This document shows positions 1-8,964 of a stretch of 64,000 bases of DNA, in pieces. Location: assembly GCA_902825875.1 (NCBI GenBank), contig CADECP010000033.1:1-64000 (forward strand), written 5' to 3'. A program made the position numbers and the translations under genes. The first letter of the stretch is position 1, and every line of letters starts with the position of its first letter. The notes below the pieces were generated by a model that made no database searches, was not told where the DNA came from, and saw only the letters and a list, made by a program, of their open reading frames with translations. The DNA is from an uncultured Acidobacteriota bacterium. GTDB lineage: Bacteria; Acidobacteriota; Blastocatellia; RBC074.

Positions 1-290
1 GTTGACCCTGTTGACCCTGTTGACCCTGTTGACCCTGTTGACCCTGTTGACCCTGCTGGCCCTGCTGGCCCTGCTGGCCCTGCTGGCCCTGCTGACCCTG
101 CTGACCCTGCTGACCCTGCTGACCTTGCTGGACTTGCTGGCCTTGCTGACCTTGTTGGCCTTGTTGATTTTGCTGGTTGCGATTGCCTTGCTGGCCTTGT
201 TGTCCCTGTTGCCCTTGTTGATTTTGCTGTTGCCCTTGCTGGCCTTGTTTGCCTTGTTGTCCCTGCTGGCCTTGCTGGCCTTGCTGCCCT
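1..290. repeat. 9-bp tandem repeat encoding Gly-Gln-Gln
   Basis: The plus strand shows units such as GTTGACCCT, GCTGGCCCT and GCTGACCCT repeated with few changes, nearly perfect over the first 130 bases and decaying toward about 290. Read on the minus strand each unit is Gln-Gly-Gln. Different unit variants occur in blocks, as expected from unequal exchange or slippage. The repeat belongs to the C-terminal part of the DUF4175 gene. Confidence 0.95.
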
Positions 291-3241
291 TGCTGATTAT
301 TTTGAGCCAGTTTGCGGTTCACTGATTCGATATTGTCAGCCAGTTTTCGCATGCGATCCAGGTTTTGTTCTGTTTCGTCTCCGCCAGCGCCTTTGCGGTT
401 GGCATTGCGTTCGGCATCGGAAAGTTGCTGAGCGACTTCGTCCAGTTTTTGCTGCGTGCTTTGTTCGTAAGCTTTGGCCGAATCGAAGGCGTTCATATCG
501 GTCAGTCGTTTGGTAAATCGAATGCCGTCGGCGACTCGATTTTCGCGCAGGTTGCGACCGGCTTCTCGCAGTTTGTTGGCGGCAGATTGCTGATCCTGCC
601 CCATTTGCCGGGCAGCCTGGTCAATGTCGCGTTCCAATCCGGCGACTTCGTTGGCCAGCGTGTCTTTCTTTTCCGCCAACCTTTGTTTTGATTCGTTGGT
701 GTTTTGCCCCGCCTGCCCATTGCGGCTTTGGCGAGCGAGTTCTTCGGTGTCTTTGGAAATTTCCTGTTGCCGCGAAGCCGCGTCGGCTGCGCGTTTTTTC
801 AAATCCTGAACCGACTGGCCGCCTTGTTGTTTTTTCAGCCGATCCATTTGGCGTTGAGCGTCCTGAATTTGTTGCAGAGCCTTTGCCGTGCGGCTTGTGG
901 CCTCGTCTTGCTTGCCGTTGGACGCAGCGTTTTGAGCTTTCTGCATTTCATCGGCAGCCTGATTCAGTTTGTTCGCCATTTCCTGCAACTGAGGATCGCG
1001 GCGTTCGCGCGACAGCTTTTCCAATTCGCGCGCAGCCTTGCGAGCTTCTTCCATCATTTGCTGTTGCTGACGACCGCCTCCGCCTCCGCCGCTTTGATTG
1101 CGAGCCTGTTGCTGCCGCTGTTGCTGCTGCTCCATTTCTTTCTGTATGCGGCGCGACAGTTCTTCCAGCTTGTTTTTGGTTTCGTCGTTCTGCTGTTGTT
1201 GCTGCTGTTGTTGTTCGCGGCGGACGGTTTCGTACTGGTTTTTCTGCTTGTCCAGTTCCAGTTCAAACAGGTCTGCCAAATCCTGCGCGCTTTGCTGGCC
1301 TTGCCCTTGCTGGCTTTGGCTCATCGAAACAGTGACTTCGCGGAAGATGGCGTCGGCGCGTTGCAATTGCTGCAAAGCTTTTTGCTCAAACGGCAGAGCG
1401 TCTTTGCCTTTGCGGCCACGAAGCTCTTTGGCCGCAGGTTCCATTTCCTTCGACGCTTGCGTGATGTGTTCGATGATCTTTTGGAATTGCGGCTGCTGAT
1501 TGAGTTGAGCGCCCAAACGACGTTTGATGCGTTCGACCATCGCAATTGCATCTTCCTTCAGCTTTTCCTGACCGAGCGCGACTGTGTCGTAGTTATCGGC
1601 TTTTTCCTTGTCGCTGTAAGTCGGCTCTTCTTTGTTGACGCGGAACGTCGCAGCGATCAAATCTCGCTGGCGTTTGGTCAAGCCTTCCTGCTGTTCGCCC
1701 TGTCCGGGCTGACCTTGCTGTTGAGACTGTTTGAACTCTTTCTCGAACGGTTTGATTTCGATGAAGTAAATGTCGCTGGTCGCTTCGTTTTTGGCATCGC
1801 GCGCTTTGGCGTAATACGAAACCAGGTCGCCCGGTTGCAAACCGTATTCTTCCAAAAAGAAGGTGTGAGCGCCGCTCAAATCTTTGGCCGATTCGCCTTT
1901 CAGTTTTTGCAGGTCAACTTTCTTTTCTTCGCCGCCGTTGACCGAATAAAACAAATCCAGCGACAACACGCCGTAATCGTCTTCGGCTTTGGCCAGAGTC
2001 AGAATTTCTTCGACGCTGGTGGCTTTGGCGTCGCGTCCGGGTTTTTCAAAACTGACAACTGGCGGACGATCATCCAGCACTGAAATGTCGTATTCGTTCG
2101 ATCCGTTGTAAACGTCGCCGTCTACGCTGGTGACTTCAATGTGGTAACTGCTGTTTTCGTTGACGACCAACGAAGCGGCGAAACTGTTTTCGCCCACGTT
2201 TTCCATCTCGATCTTCTTGCCGTCTTTCAAAACCAATCGAGCCGATTTTGCACGACCGGCTAATTGCGCTGTCAGTTTGACCGTCGTTCCGGCCAGCACG
2301 GCCACGTCTGGTGCGTCTTCAATGGTTTTCGGCGCAAGCCCTGTGTAAGAAGGGAAGAACTGCGTTTGATCTATCTGTTTGACCAGCGGCAAATCGGCGA
2401 CCGTCAGTTTGAATTCGCCCGAACGGCAGCCGGATGATTCGACAAAGTATTCGGTGTCGTCCTGAATGTTGAAAATGAAGAATTGAAACTCGCCAGCGTT
2501 TTTAGTCGGCTCCATCGGCTGGCCAACCCATTGATCGTCGCTGGCTCCGGCTTTGCGCGTGAAGATCGTCGCCGTTTCAGGGTTGAAGTTGACGGTTGAA
2601 GCGAGAATCTTTTGGTCAGAGTTTTTCGGCACGCGAGCCGTTCCCGGTTTGACGTTAATTTGCAGGGCATTCGCCGCCGCGACAGGACTGGCCGGAGCCG
2701 CAAGCTGGAACAATCCGCTTTTGATTTCGCGCGGGCCAAAAACGACAACCGAAATAAACAGCAGCACGCTGGCCAGCGCCGCTCCGCCCAATTGCCAGAA
2801 GCGTTTGTTCGGAATTACTTCGTTCATGTTGACCTGATTGGCGTGACGGTCGGCGTCATCCATCAAGCGGTCAAGAATCGCAGTCGAACTGATCTGCTGT
2901 TGTTGTTCGTCTGAAAATTCGACGGCGCTGACGAAGCGTTCTTCTACGCCGGGCTGCCTTTCTTCGATCAAGCGAGCTAGTTGCGAATCGCTGATCTTTC
3001 GTCGCAACGGGCGAACCAAAAAGAAGAAAGCCGTGGCAATCAAACCGAGCACAGCCGTCAGACGCAACGTAATCAAAGCTCCGCCGCTGTAGCGATACCG
3101 GTAAGCAGCGTAACCCAAAGCCAGCAACAAGCCTGCTGCAACGGCCAGCGTGATTGCCGCTCCGCGCAAAGTCAGCAGCAAGGTTCGACGCTTACGAACC
3201 GCGTTGATAATTCCAAACAGTTGATCGCTTTGGTAGTTCAT
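1..3241 (-). CDS. DUF4175-type membrane protein with coiled coil and Gln/Gly repeat tail (partial, 3' end outside window)
   Basis: The frame stays open from an ATG at 3241 to the left edge, giving about 1080 residues. TTAAGGAG lies about 6 bases before the ATG. Two hydrophobic segments lie near residues 22-70 and a third near 135-150. A beta-rich middle follows, then a long Gln/Glu/Lys/Ala-rich coiled coil. The visible C-terminal part (bases 1 to about 290) is a run of Gly-Gln-Gln triplets encoded by 9-base tandem repeats. This layout fits DUF4175 proteins, which usually close MoxR/VWA operons in this kind of bacterium. The exact function is not known; an envelope role is inferred from the membrane segments and neighbours. 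It is the last visible gene of the operon that starts at 15718. Confidence 0.8.
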   Translation of the reverse strand, partial: MNYQSDQLFGIINAVRKRRTLLLTLRGAAITLAVAAGLLLALGYAAYRYRYSGGALITLRLTAVLGLIATAFFFLVRPLRRKISDSQLARLIEERQPGVEERFVSAVEFSDEQQQQISSTAILDRLMDDADRHANQVNMNEVIPNKRFWQLGGAALASVLLFISVVVFGPREIKSGLFQLAAPASPVAAANALQINVKPGTARVPKNSDQKILASTVNFNPETATIFTRKAGASDDQWVGQPMEPTKNAGEFQFFIFNIQDDTEYFVESSGCRSGEFKLTVADLPLVKQIDQTQFFPSYTGLAPKTIEDAPDVAVLAGTTVKLTAQLAGRAKSARLVLKDGKKIEMENVGENSFAASLVVNENSSYHIEVTSVDGDVYNGSNEYDISVLDDRPPVVSFEKPGRDAKATSVEEILTLAKAEDDYGVLSLDLFYSVNGGEEKKVDLQKLKGESAKDLSGAHTFFLEEYGLQPGDLVSYYAKARDAKNEATSDIYFIEIKPFEKEFKQSQQQGQPGQGEQQEGLTKRQRDLIAATFRVNKEEPTYSDKEKADNYDTVALGQEKLKEDAIAMVERIKRRLGAQLNQQPQFQKIIEHITQASKEMEPAAKELRGRKGKDALPFEQKALQQLQRADAIFREVTVSMSQSQQGQGQQSAQDLADLFELELDKQKNQYETVRREQQQQQQQQNDETKNKLEELSRRIQKEMEQQQQRQQQARNQSGGGGGGRQQQQMMEEARKAARELEKLSRERRDPQLQEMANKLNQAADEMQKAQNAASNGKQDEATSRTAKALQQIQDAQRQMDRLKKQQGGQSVQDLKKRAADAASRQQEISKDTEELARQSRNGQAGQNTNESKQRLAEKKDTLANEVAGLERDIDQAARQMGQDQQSAANKLREAGRNLRENRVADGIRFTKRLTDMNAFDSAKAYEQSTQQKLDEVAQQLSDAERNANRKGAGGDETEQNLDRMRKLADNIESVNRKLAQNNQQGQQGQQGQQGQQGKQGQQGQQQNQQGQQGQQGQQGNRNQQNQQGQQGQQGQQVQQGQQGQQGQQGQQGQQGQQGQQGQQGQQGQQGQQGQQGQQGQ

Positions 3242-3251
3242 ACAGCGCTCC

Positions 3252-3935
3252 TTAAGAAAAAAGCTCACGAAGCTCACGTTCAAACGCAATTTTCTGCTTC
3301 AGTTTTTTGAGCTGTTTGTTGACATCATCCAGGTCGAATTCTTCCGGGTCAAAACCGCCGCCACTCCATTCCAAAAAATCTTCGTGTTGTGGATGCTTGG
3401 GGTCGTTAATCGCCTTGAGAAAGTTGGCATACCCCCAAACGCCGCCGACATCATCCGGCGGGCAAGACTTTTCGCCTGCCAGACAGCGAGGGTAATAAAC
3501 GCCCTTTTCTGCGGGGACGATCTTTTCCAGCAGCAGTTCATGTTCCCAGCCGTCGCCGAAATCGTATTCGTAAATCATCTTTGATTTGGCATCAGGCAAA
3601 ACTTGATTGATGGTCGTTTCGTCTTCGTCTACTGCGTTGCCGTCTGCCAGTTCCACTGGCGAACCAATGAATATAAAGTTCGGACGTTTACCAATAATAA
3701 AATGATGTAGGTGATGCCCGCCCCAGCCCATAACAATTTGTATGGCAACATGCAGCGCACCGAACGTTGCGTCACCGCCGATTTGAATTCTGCGCCAGAT
3801 CGCCGGTTTGAAGTCTTTCAACGTTACTTTAATTTGATAGATCGGCGAATTCGTTGTCGCTTGAGTCACCGATTTTGTCGCCGACTTGCCTGCCGATTTT
3901 TTAACAGGCGCTTTGATTGCTTTTTTTGCAGCCAT
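3252..3935 (-). CDS. Plasmid pRiA4b ORF-3-like family protein
   Basis: A 227-residue protein. Its N-terminus is a Lys/Ala-rich tail resembling histone H1 tails, followed by the family signatures YQIKVTLKDFKPAIWRR, HHLHHFIIG, YEYDFGDGWEHEL and DDVGG. The family was named from a plasmid ORF and from passengers of IS1096-like elements; its biochemical role is unknown. I chose the ATG at 3935, five bases after the BatA stop, over an upstream TTG at 3947 that would overlap BatA. It interrupts an otherwise standard MoxR/VWA gene order, so it is probably an added cargo gene. Confidence 0.85.
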   Translation of the reverse strand: MAAKKAIKAPVKKSAGKSATKSVTQATTNSPIYQIKVTLKDFKPAIWRRIQIGGDATFGALHVAIQIVMGWGGHHLHHFIIGKRPNFIFIGSPVELADGNAVDEDETTINQVLPDAKSKMIYEYDFGDGWEHELLLEKIVPAEKGVYYPRCLAGEKSCPPDDVGGVWGYANFLKAINDPKHPQHEDFLEWSGGGFDPEEFDLDDVNKQLKKLKQKIAFERELRELFS

Positions 3936-3939
3936 CGTT

Positions 3940-5988
3940 TTATCCAATCAGTTTCGCCATCCGAGTTCGGCGCGAAAGAATTGCTTCAGTCAAAAACAAC
4001 AACATTGCTACCACCAGCAACCACCACCAAACTCTTTGCCGAGATTCGATTTCTTCATCACTCAACTTTTCAGTCGCCCCAGCAGCCGCTTGAGCTTTCG
4101 GATCGGCTCCGGTGATGGCGGCGACAAATTCTTCCAGGTTCAATTTGGTCAGGTCAGATTCTTTGGTGTCCACGTTGACCGCAGCGAAATCGGATTTGTC
4201 AGGAAAGCGCAGCCGATAAAAGCCCGGCTCTTTGGCGGCGACGATCAATTCTCCCGTAGCCGTTTGTTTGCGTTCGGTCAGACGTTCGCCGTTGGGTTGG
4301 TCAACCGCTGGCAGAGCGCCGTCTTTCATCGGCGCGACCGTGAACGATTGGCCGAGCAAATGCCACGCGCGTTCTTCACGTTCGCCCAAGTGCCGAGTCA
4401 TCTGGCGAATTAACGGCAGATACAGCGGAGTCAGCGGCAGGTCGTTCCAACTGGTGTCAAAGCTGGAAGTGAACAACAGAATTTTCCCTGTGCCATGAGT
4501 GGCTTCGATCAAAGCCGGATTGCCGTCTTCGTAACGCGCCAGCACGGCTGCGCCTTCGCGTGAAGTCGCGCGGTGATAACCAAACACTCGCGCCGAAGAG
4601 AGGCGTCCGCTTTGGCGAAAGACTTCAAAGATCGGATGATCGGTTTTGATCTCGCTCATTGTCACGTAATCGCCGCCGGAGCCTCCGCGAAACAAAACCT
4701 TTTCTTCCAGTTTGGCGGGCGCGACGTTTTGAAATGCCTGGTTGAACGAATCGGCTTCGGTGTGAGCGCCGGCAGCGATAATCAATCCGCCGCCAGCTTC
4801 GACAAATTTGGTCAATCCCGCGGCCAGCGCCTGTGTGATTGCTGCGTCGTTCAAAATGATTACGCGGTAACTGCTCAAATCCGTAGGGTTCACAGAGCCA
4901 GCGGTTTTGGTTTCGACATCGAAAGGCAGATTTTCACCCGTAGTCATCGCGTTGCGAATGTAAAAGCTTTCGCTGCGTCCGCGCGAAGCCGTTTCAATCA
5001 ACAACGCTTTCAACTGTTCGGTTCGGCGCAAGGTGAAATGGAACTTGTTGTCGAACGGAAAGTTGTCTCCTTCGACGCGGATTTCGCATTGATTGACGCC
5101 TTCGTTCAAATTGAAGCCTGTGAATTCCACAGTAGTCGAATCGTTGGCGGCGACTTTCAGTTCGCGCTTTTCAACCGCGCGTTCGTTGAGCAGGAACTCA
5201 ACTCGCACACCAACACGAGCTTCGTCGCTGAAATTGGCTACGCGAGCGGTCAGCTTGTCTTCGTATTTTGGCTGGTAAATCAGGGCGCGAGCGCTGACAT
5301 CGGTGACGGCCAGATTCGCGGCCTGAGCTTCGCCGACATCCATCGTTTGCAGTTTGATGTCTTTGCCAAGCTGAAACGCGGCTTCAGCCGGATTGCGTCC
5401 GGCTGCTTGAAAGTCTGAAATCAGAATGATGCGCCGATCTTTCAAACCGATCTCTTTGAATAACTCCGCCGCGCCGCGCAGAGCTTGCGTGTAATCGGTT
5501 GCGCCATTGCCGACTTTCACGGCATCCAGCGCAGCTTTCAACTTGCTGCCGTCGGTCGTGAACTTGGCCACGGTTTCGTAGCTTTGGCCGAACGTGACAA
5601 TCGCCGTGCTTTCGCTGCCGGCGGCTTGATCCAGAATTGATTGAGCGCGGGCTTTGGCCTGGTCGAAGCGTTTGCCGAACCGCATGCTGAAAGACGTGTC
5701 GAGCAAGATAACGTTCGCCCGTTTGCCCTGGCCTTCGTCGGCTGAACCGCTGCCGAAATAAGGTCGCACAAACGCCAATGCCAACAGCAAAAACGCCAGA
5801 CAACGCAAAGCCAGCAACAGCCAGTTTTGCACTGTGCGTCGCCGAATTGTTTTTTGCGGAACTCGGCGAACGAACATCAGCGAAGGGAACTCCACGCGCG
5901 GAGCTTTGGTGCGCCGCACCAAATGCACAATGATCGGCGCGGCAACCGCAGCCAGTCCAAGCAGAAATAATGGGTTGAGAAAAGACAT
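3940..5988 (-). CDS. BatA-like VWA-domain membrane protein
   Basis: A 682-residue protein. The N-terminus is the classic BatA/aerotolerance double-transmembrane region (hydrophobic at about 6-25 and 53-78). A von Willebrand A domain follows, with the MIDAS sequence DTSFS at 97-101. A large beta-rich and GATase-like region fills the middle, and a last transmembrane helix with a Trp-Trp-Trp run lies near the C-terminus. It starts six bases after the DUF58 stop, with AAGG-type spacing. These proteins work with MoxR ATPases and DUF58 partners in the envelope, but the client of this system is not known. Confidence 0.9.
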   Translation of the reverse strand: MSFLNPLFLLGLAAVAAPIIVHLVRRTKAPRVEFPSLMFVRRVPQKTIRRRTVQNWLLLALRCLAFLLLALAFVRPYFGSGSADEGQGKRANVILLDTSFSMRFGKRFDQAKARAQSILDQAAGSESTAIVTFGQSYETVAKFTTDGSKLKAALDAVKVGNGATDYTQALRGAAELFKEIGLKDRRIILISDFQAAGRNPAEAAFQLGKDIKLQTMDVGEAQAANLAVTDVSARALIYQPKYEDKLTARVANFSDEARVGVRVEFLLNERAVEKRELKVAANDSTTVEFTGFNLNEGVNQCEIRVEGDNFPFDNKFHFTLRRTEQLKALLIETASRGRSESFYIRNAMTTGENLPFDVETKTAGSVNPTDLSSYRVIILNDAAITQALAAGLTKFVEAGGGLIIAAGAHTEADSFNQAFQNVAPAKLEEKVLFRGGSGGDYVTMSEIKTDHPIFEVFRQSGRLSSARVFGYHRATSREGAAVLARYEDGNPALIEATHGTGKILLFTSSFDTSWNDLPLTPLYLPLIRQMTRHLGEREERAWHLLGQSFTVAPMKDGALPAVDQPNGERLTERKQTATGELIVAAKEPGFYRLRFPDKSDFAAVNVDTKESDLTKLNLEEFVAAITGADPKAQAAAGATEKLSDEEIESRQRVWWWLLVVAMLLFLTEAILSRRTRMAKLIG

Positions 5989-5993
5989 TTGCT

Positions 5994-6944
5994 TTATTGC
6001 CTTGCTCGCTTGGCTAAAAATGAAAACAGTGCGTGATCCAGCGGCTTGTCCGTCGTCAGCAATTCGTAATCAATTTTGTTGCTGGTGCAGCTTTCTTTGA
6101 CGGCTTCCAGATGGTTTCGCATTGTTTCGCGGTATCCGTCGCCCAGAACGTCAGGCAGCACGTGAATCTGCTCTTCGGTCTCGCTGTCTTCCAGCAAGAC
6201 CGGTTCGATGAAGTCGAACTCCAGTTCGTTTTTGTCCATGACCTGAAAGACGATCACGTCGTTGCCTTTGAATCGCAGATGCTGCAAGGCTTCGGTGATA
6301 GCTTCGGGTTCGTCGTAAAAATCCGAAATGACAATGATGATGCCTCGCCGAGTGATACGTTCGGCGGCTTGATGCAACATCGCCGACAATCGCGTTTCGT
6401 TTCCGGCTTCGATCTGTTCCATTCGTCCAAAGATCGTTCGCATGTGACCGGTGCGGCTGTGAGCCGGAATGTGCGTACGGACTTCGCTGTCAAAAGCCAT
6501 CAAGCCAACGGCGTCCTGTTGTTTGTTCGCCAGATAGGCCAGCGACGATCCCAGAAATTGCGCGTATTGCAGCTTGGTGATTTCGCCGGTCGTGTAGCGC
6601 ATCGAGGCGCTGGCGTCTATCAGGATGTGACATTGCGAATTGGTGTCGGCGCGGTACTTTTTGATGTAATACCGATCCGTTCTGCCTAACAACTTCCAGT
6701 CCAAATAGCGCAAGTCGTCGCCGGGCATGTATTGACGATACTCGGCAAACTCCGTCGAAAAACCTGTGAACGGCGAACGATGCATGCCGGAGATGAAACC
6801 TTCCACAACTGTTCTCGCCAAAAGCTCAAGCGAGGTGATTCTTGCTAAGACTTCAGGCATCAGAAAACGTGGAATTGCGGATGCCGATTGCGCCGATGAA
6901 TCAGCCGTTTTCGATTTCGAGTTGTCGTTTTTCCACCACATCAT
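5994..6944 (-). CDS. DUF58 domain-containing protein
   Basis: A 316-residue protein with the DUF58 hallmark YMPGDDLRYLDWKLLGRTD near 72-90, followed by a VWA-like domain whose metal-site motif is DASAS at 110-114. No transmembrane segment is evident. It lies directly downstream of moxR with a four-base gap and upstream of the BatA-like gene, the standard MoxR-DUF58-VWA order. In this family the DUF58/VWA protein is thought to be the partner engaged by the MoxR AAA+ ATPase; that part is family knowledge, not visible here. Confidence 0.93.
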   Translation of the reverse strand: MMWWKNDNSKSKTADSSAQSASAIPRFLMPEVLARITSLELLARTVVEGFISGMHRSPFTGFSTEFAEYRQYMPGDDLRYLDWKLLGRTDRYYIKKYRADTNSQCHILIDASASMRYTTGEITKLQYAQFLGSSLAYLANKQQDAVGLMAFDSEVRTHIPAHSRTGHMRTIFGRMEQIEAGNETRLSAMLHQAAERITRRGIIIVISDFYDEPEAITEALQHLRFKGNDVIVFQVMDKNELEFDFIEPVLLEDSETEEQIHVLPDVLGDGYRETMRNHLEAVKESCTSNKIDYELLTTDKPLDHALFSFLAKRARQ

Positions 6945-6948
6945 TTTT

Positions 6949-7971
6949 TTAGCTCAACCCTGATTTTGGTTCAGGGACAACTTCGATCAATCGTTTGATG
7001 ACTTGAATGGTGTCAACTCGTTCGGATTCTGCCTGGAAGTTCAGCAGTATGCGATGGCGCAAAACCGGTTGAGCAACGGCGCGAATGTCATCGAACGAAA
7101 CGTTATATCTGCCATTGAAAATTGCGCGAGCTTTGCCAGCCAGCACCAAAAACTGCGAAGCGCGAATTGATCCGCCCCACGTCACCCAGCGGTTGACGAA
7201 ATCCGGCGCTTTAGGATTTCCCGGACGGCTGGTGTGAACCAGGTTCACAGCGTAGCGCGTGACCGAATCGGCCACCGGAACTTTTCTGACCAGCCGTTGA
7301 AACGCGATGATTTCTTCGGCGGACATCATGCGTTCGAACTTCACGTCTTGAGGCGAAGTCGTCAGTTTGACTACGGCTACTTCGTCTTCTTCGGGCAGAT
7401 AACCCATGTGAACGTTGAACATAAAACGATCCAACTGGGCTTCTGGCAGCGGATACGTGCCTTCCATTTCGATTGGGTTTTGCGTCGCCAGCACGAAAAA
7501 CGGTTTGGGCAGTTGATACGTCGTTCCCTGAACCGTGACGCTGCCTTCTTGCATGGCTTCGAGCAAGGCCGCCTGGGTTTTCGGCGGAGTGCGGTTGATT
7601 TCGTCCGCCAGAATGATGTTGGCGAACACCGGCCCGCGAATGAATTGCAGTTCGCGTTTTCCGGTCGCGCGGTTCTCTTCGATGATTTCGGTTCCGGTAA
7701 TGTCCGCAGGCATCAAATCCGGCGTGAACTGTATGCGTTTGAATGAAAGATCAAGCACGCTGGCGATGGTGCGAACCAACAAGGTTTTGGCCAGACCGGG
7801 AACGCCGGTCAGGATGGAATGTCCGCCGACAAACAGCGAAAGCAGGACTTGTTCAACAGCTTCATCTTGCCCCAACACCGCTTTGCGAATTTCTCGCAAG
7901 ATGTTTTCGCGGGCGACTTTTAATTTGTTCAGCAACACCTCGTCGCTGATCGCTTGTGTGTCAACAGCCAT
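6949..7971 (-). CDS. MoxR family AAA+ ATPase
   Basis: A 340-residue single-domain AAA+ protein. Walker A is GVPGLAKT at 56-63 and Walker B is LADE at 121-124. The MoxR-specific stretch ATQNPIEMEGTYPLPEAQLD and a sensor 2 region follow. AGGAG lies six bases before the ATG. MoxR ATPases act as chaperone-like remodelers of VWA proteins; here the likely substrates are the DUF58 and BatA-like products encoded just downstream. Confidence 0.95.
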   Translation of the reverse strand: MAVDTQAISDEVLLNKLKVARENILREIRKAVLGQDEAVEQVLLSLFVGGHSILTGVPGLAKTLLVRTIASVLDLSFKRIQFTPDLMPADITGTEIIEENRATGKRELQFIRGPVFANIILADEINRTPPKTQAALLEAMQEGSVTVQGTTYQLPKPFFVLATQNPIEMEGTYPLPEAQLDRFMFNVHMGYLPEEDEVAVVKLTTSPQDVKFERMMSAEEIIAFQRLVRKVPVADSVTRYAVNLVHTSRPGNPKAPDFVNRWVTWGGSIRASQFLVLAGKARAIFNGRYNVSFDDIRAVAQPVLRHRILLNFQAESERVDTIQVIKRLIEVVPEPKSGLS

Positions 7972-7982
7972 TCAGTCTCCTG

Positions 7983-8076
7983 AGATTTTGGATTGTGGAT
8001 TTTTGATTTTGAATTGTTGCGGCGGCCAATTATGTTTGTCCCGCTCACCCCAAAATTCAAAATACAAAATCAAGAA
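7983..8076. repeat. AT-rich imperfect inverted repeat between DUF4159 and moxR genes
   Basis: A left arm at 7983-8015 (rich in GATTTTGGATT and TTTTGATTTTGAATT) is matched by a right arm at 8044-8076 (AATTCAAAATACAAAATC). It fills the gap between two operon genes and is AT-richer than its surroundings. It resembles a small dispersed palindromic repeat. No second full copy was seen in this window. Confidence 0.6.
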
Positions 8077-8083
8077 TTTAAGA

Positions 8084-8926
8084 TCAGTGTGTTAATGCGT
8101 AAATGATGTAATTGACTCCGAACTTATAAGCGTCGTTGGTTTCTTCAATCGGGCGAAAAGGGTTGTCGGAGAACTGCCAATAATCGCTGACGTCGTAGTT
8201 ATAGTTGACGATCATCATCAATCGCCCGGTTTCATCTTCCAGCCCCCAAAATTCCGGGTTGGCGGTTTCGCCTCTGCCAACGCCAAAACCTCCGCCGTAC
8301 ACCGGATTGACTTCCAGCGTTTTGATCGAAAAAAAACAGTTAAAAATCGGATGCGAGATGTCGAGCTTTTTCAATTGCAGTTCGGGGAAGGCTCGCCGCA
8401 CGTGTTCCTGCAAAACATAAAATTGCCCGGAGGAACGGAAGTCATCAACCAGCAGAAAGCCGCCTCGTTTCAAGTATTCGCGCATGCCGTTGATTTCGGC
8501 GTCGCTCAAATTCATAAAACCGACTTCGCACATGTACGCGAACGGGAATTTGAACAGCATCGGATCGTCCAGGCTCAGAATTGGTTCGTTGACATCCAGC
8601 GTGGCGTCAATCTTCGACAGTTCGGACATGATCTTCATCAAGTGGCGACCGGCGACCGGATAATCGTGCGACCACGGAGGACCGCCATCGCCCAGCACGT
8701 TGTTGTAACCGTAATACTGAGCGTATTGGCTGGTGTCGAAACGAACGCGAACAAATGTGAATTTGCCCGACCAGTTCGGGTCGGTTTTCGGAATGCCGTT
8801 TTCGCTAACTTCCGGCAAATCCATCGAAGGTTTTCGACGCCCGCCGCCGCGTCCGCGCTGGGCCAGCACCAACGTGCCAAGCAGGCCGATGATAATGACA
8901 GCAATGATGAACTTCGTTTTGGTCAT
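8084..8926 (-). CDS. DUF4159 domain-containing protein
   Basis: A 280-residue protein with one N-terminal hydrophobic segment (about 5-22, a signal peptide or anchor) followed by an Arg/Gly-rich stretch. The DUF4159 domain follows: VRFDTSQYAQYYGYNN, then SDAEINGMREYLKRGGFLLVDDF near the middle, then the C-terminal GRLMMIVNYNYDVSDYWQFS. The fold is GATase-like but no catalytic triad is obvious. AGGTGAG precedes the ATG. Such proteins commonly sit immediately before moxR in envelope operons, as here. Function unknown. Confidence 0.88.
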   Translation of the reverse strand: MTKTKFIIAVIIIGLLGTLVLAQRGRGGGRRKPSMDLPEVSENGIPKTDPNWSGKFTFVRVRFDTSQYAQYYGYNNVLGDGGPPWSHDYPVAGRHLMKIMSELSKIDATLDVNEPILSLDDPMLFKFPFAYMCEVGFMNLSDAEINGMREYLKRGGFLLVDDFRSSGQFYVLQEHVRRAFPELQLKKLDISHPIFNCFFSIKTLEVNPVYGGGFGVGRGETANPEFWGLEDETGRLMMIVNYNYDVSDYWQFSDNPFRPIEETNDAYKFGVNYIIYALTH

Positions 8927-8933
8927 AACTCAC

Positions 8934-8961
8934 CTGGGAGCGCAGGCGTCTCGCCTGCGAC
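8934..8961. repeat. Single copy of the GGGAGCGC..GTCTCGCCTGCG dispersed repeat
   Basis: This is the same core as one arm of the perfect inverted repeat at 19078-19147. It contains its own small hairpin, CGCAGGCG-TCT-CGCCTGCG, at 8941-8959. It lies between the stop of the TPR gene and the ribosome-binding site of the DUF4159 gene. Confidence 0.7.
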
Positions 8962-8964
8962 TTT

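Noticed and set aside
2..325. Plus-strand Leu-rich reading frame made of Thr-Leu-Leu units
   Set aside because: It is the antisense shadow of the Gly-Gln-Gln repeat in the DUF4175 gene.
704..2083. Plus-strand 459-codon frame rich in Leu and Phe
   Set aside because: Antisense to the DUF4175 coiled coil; the minus-strand frame has the ribosome-binding site and domain pattern.
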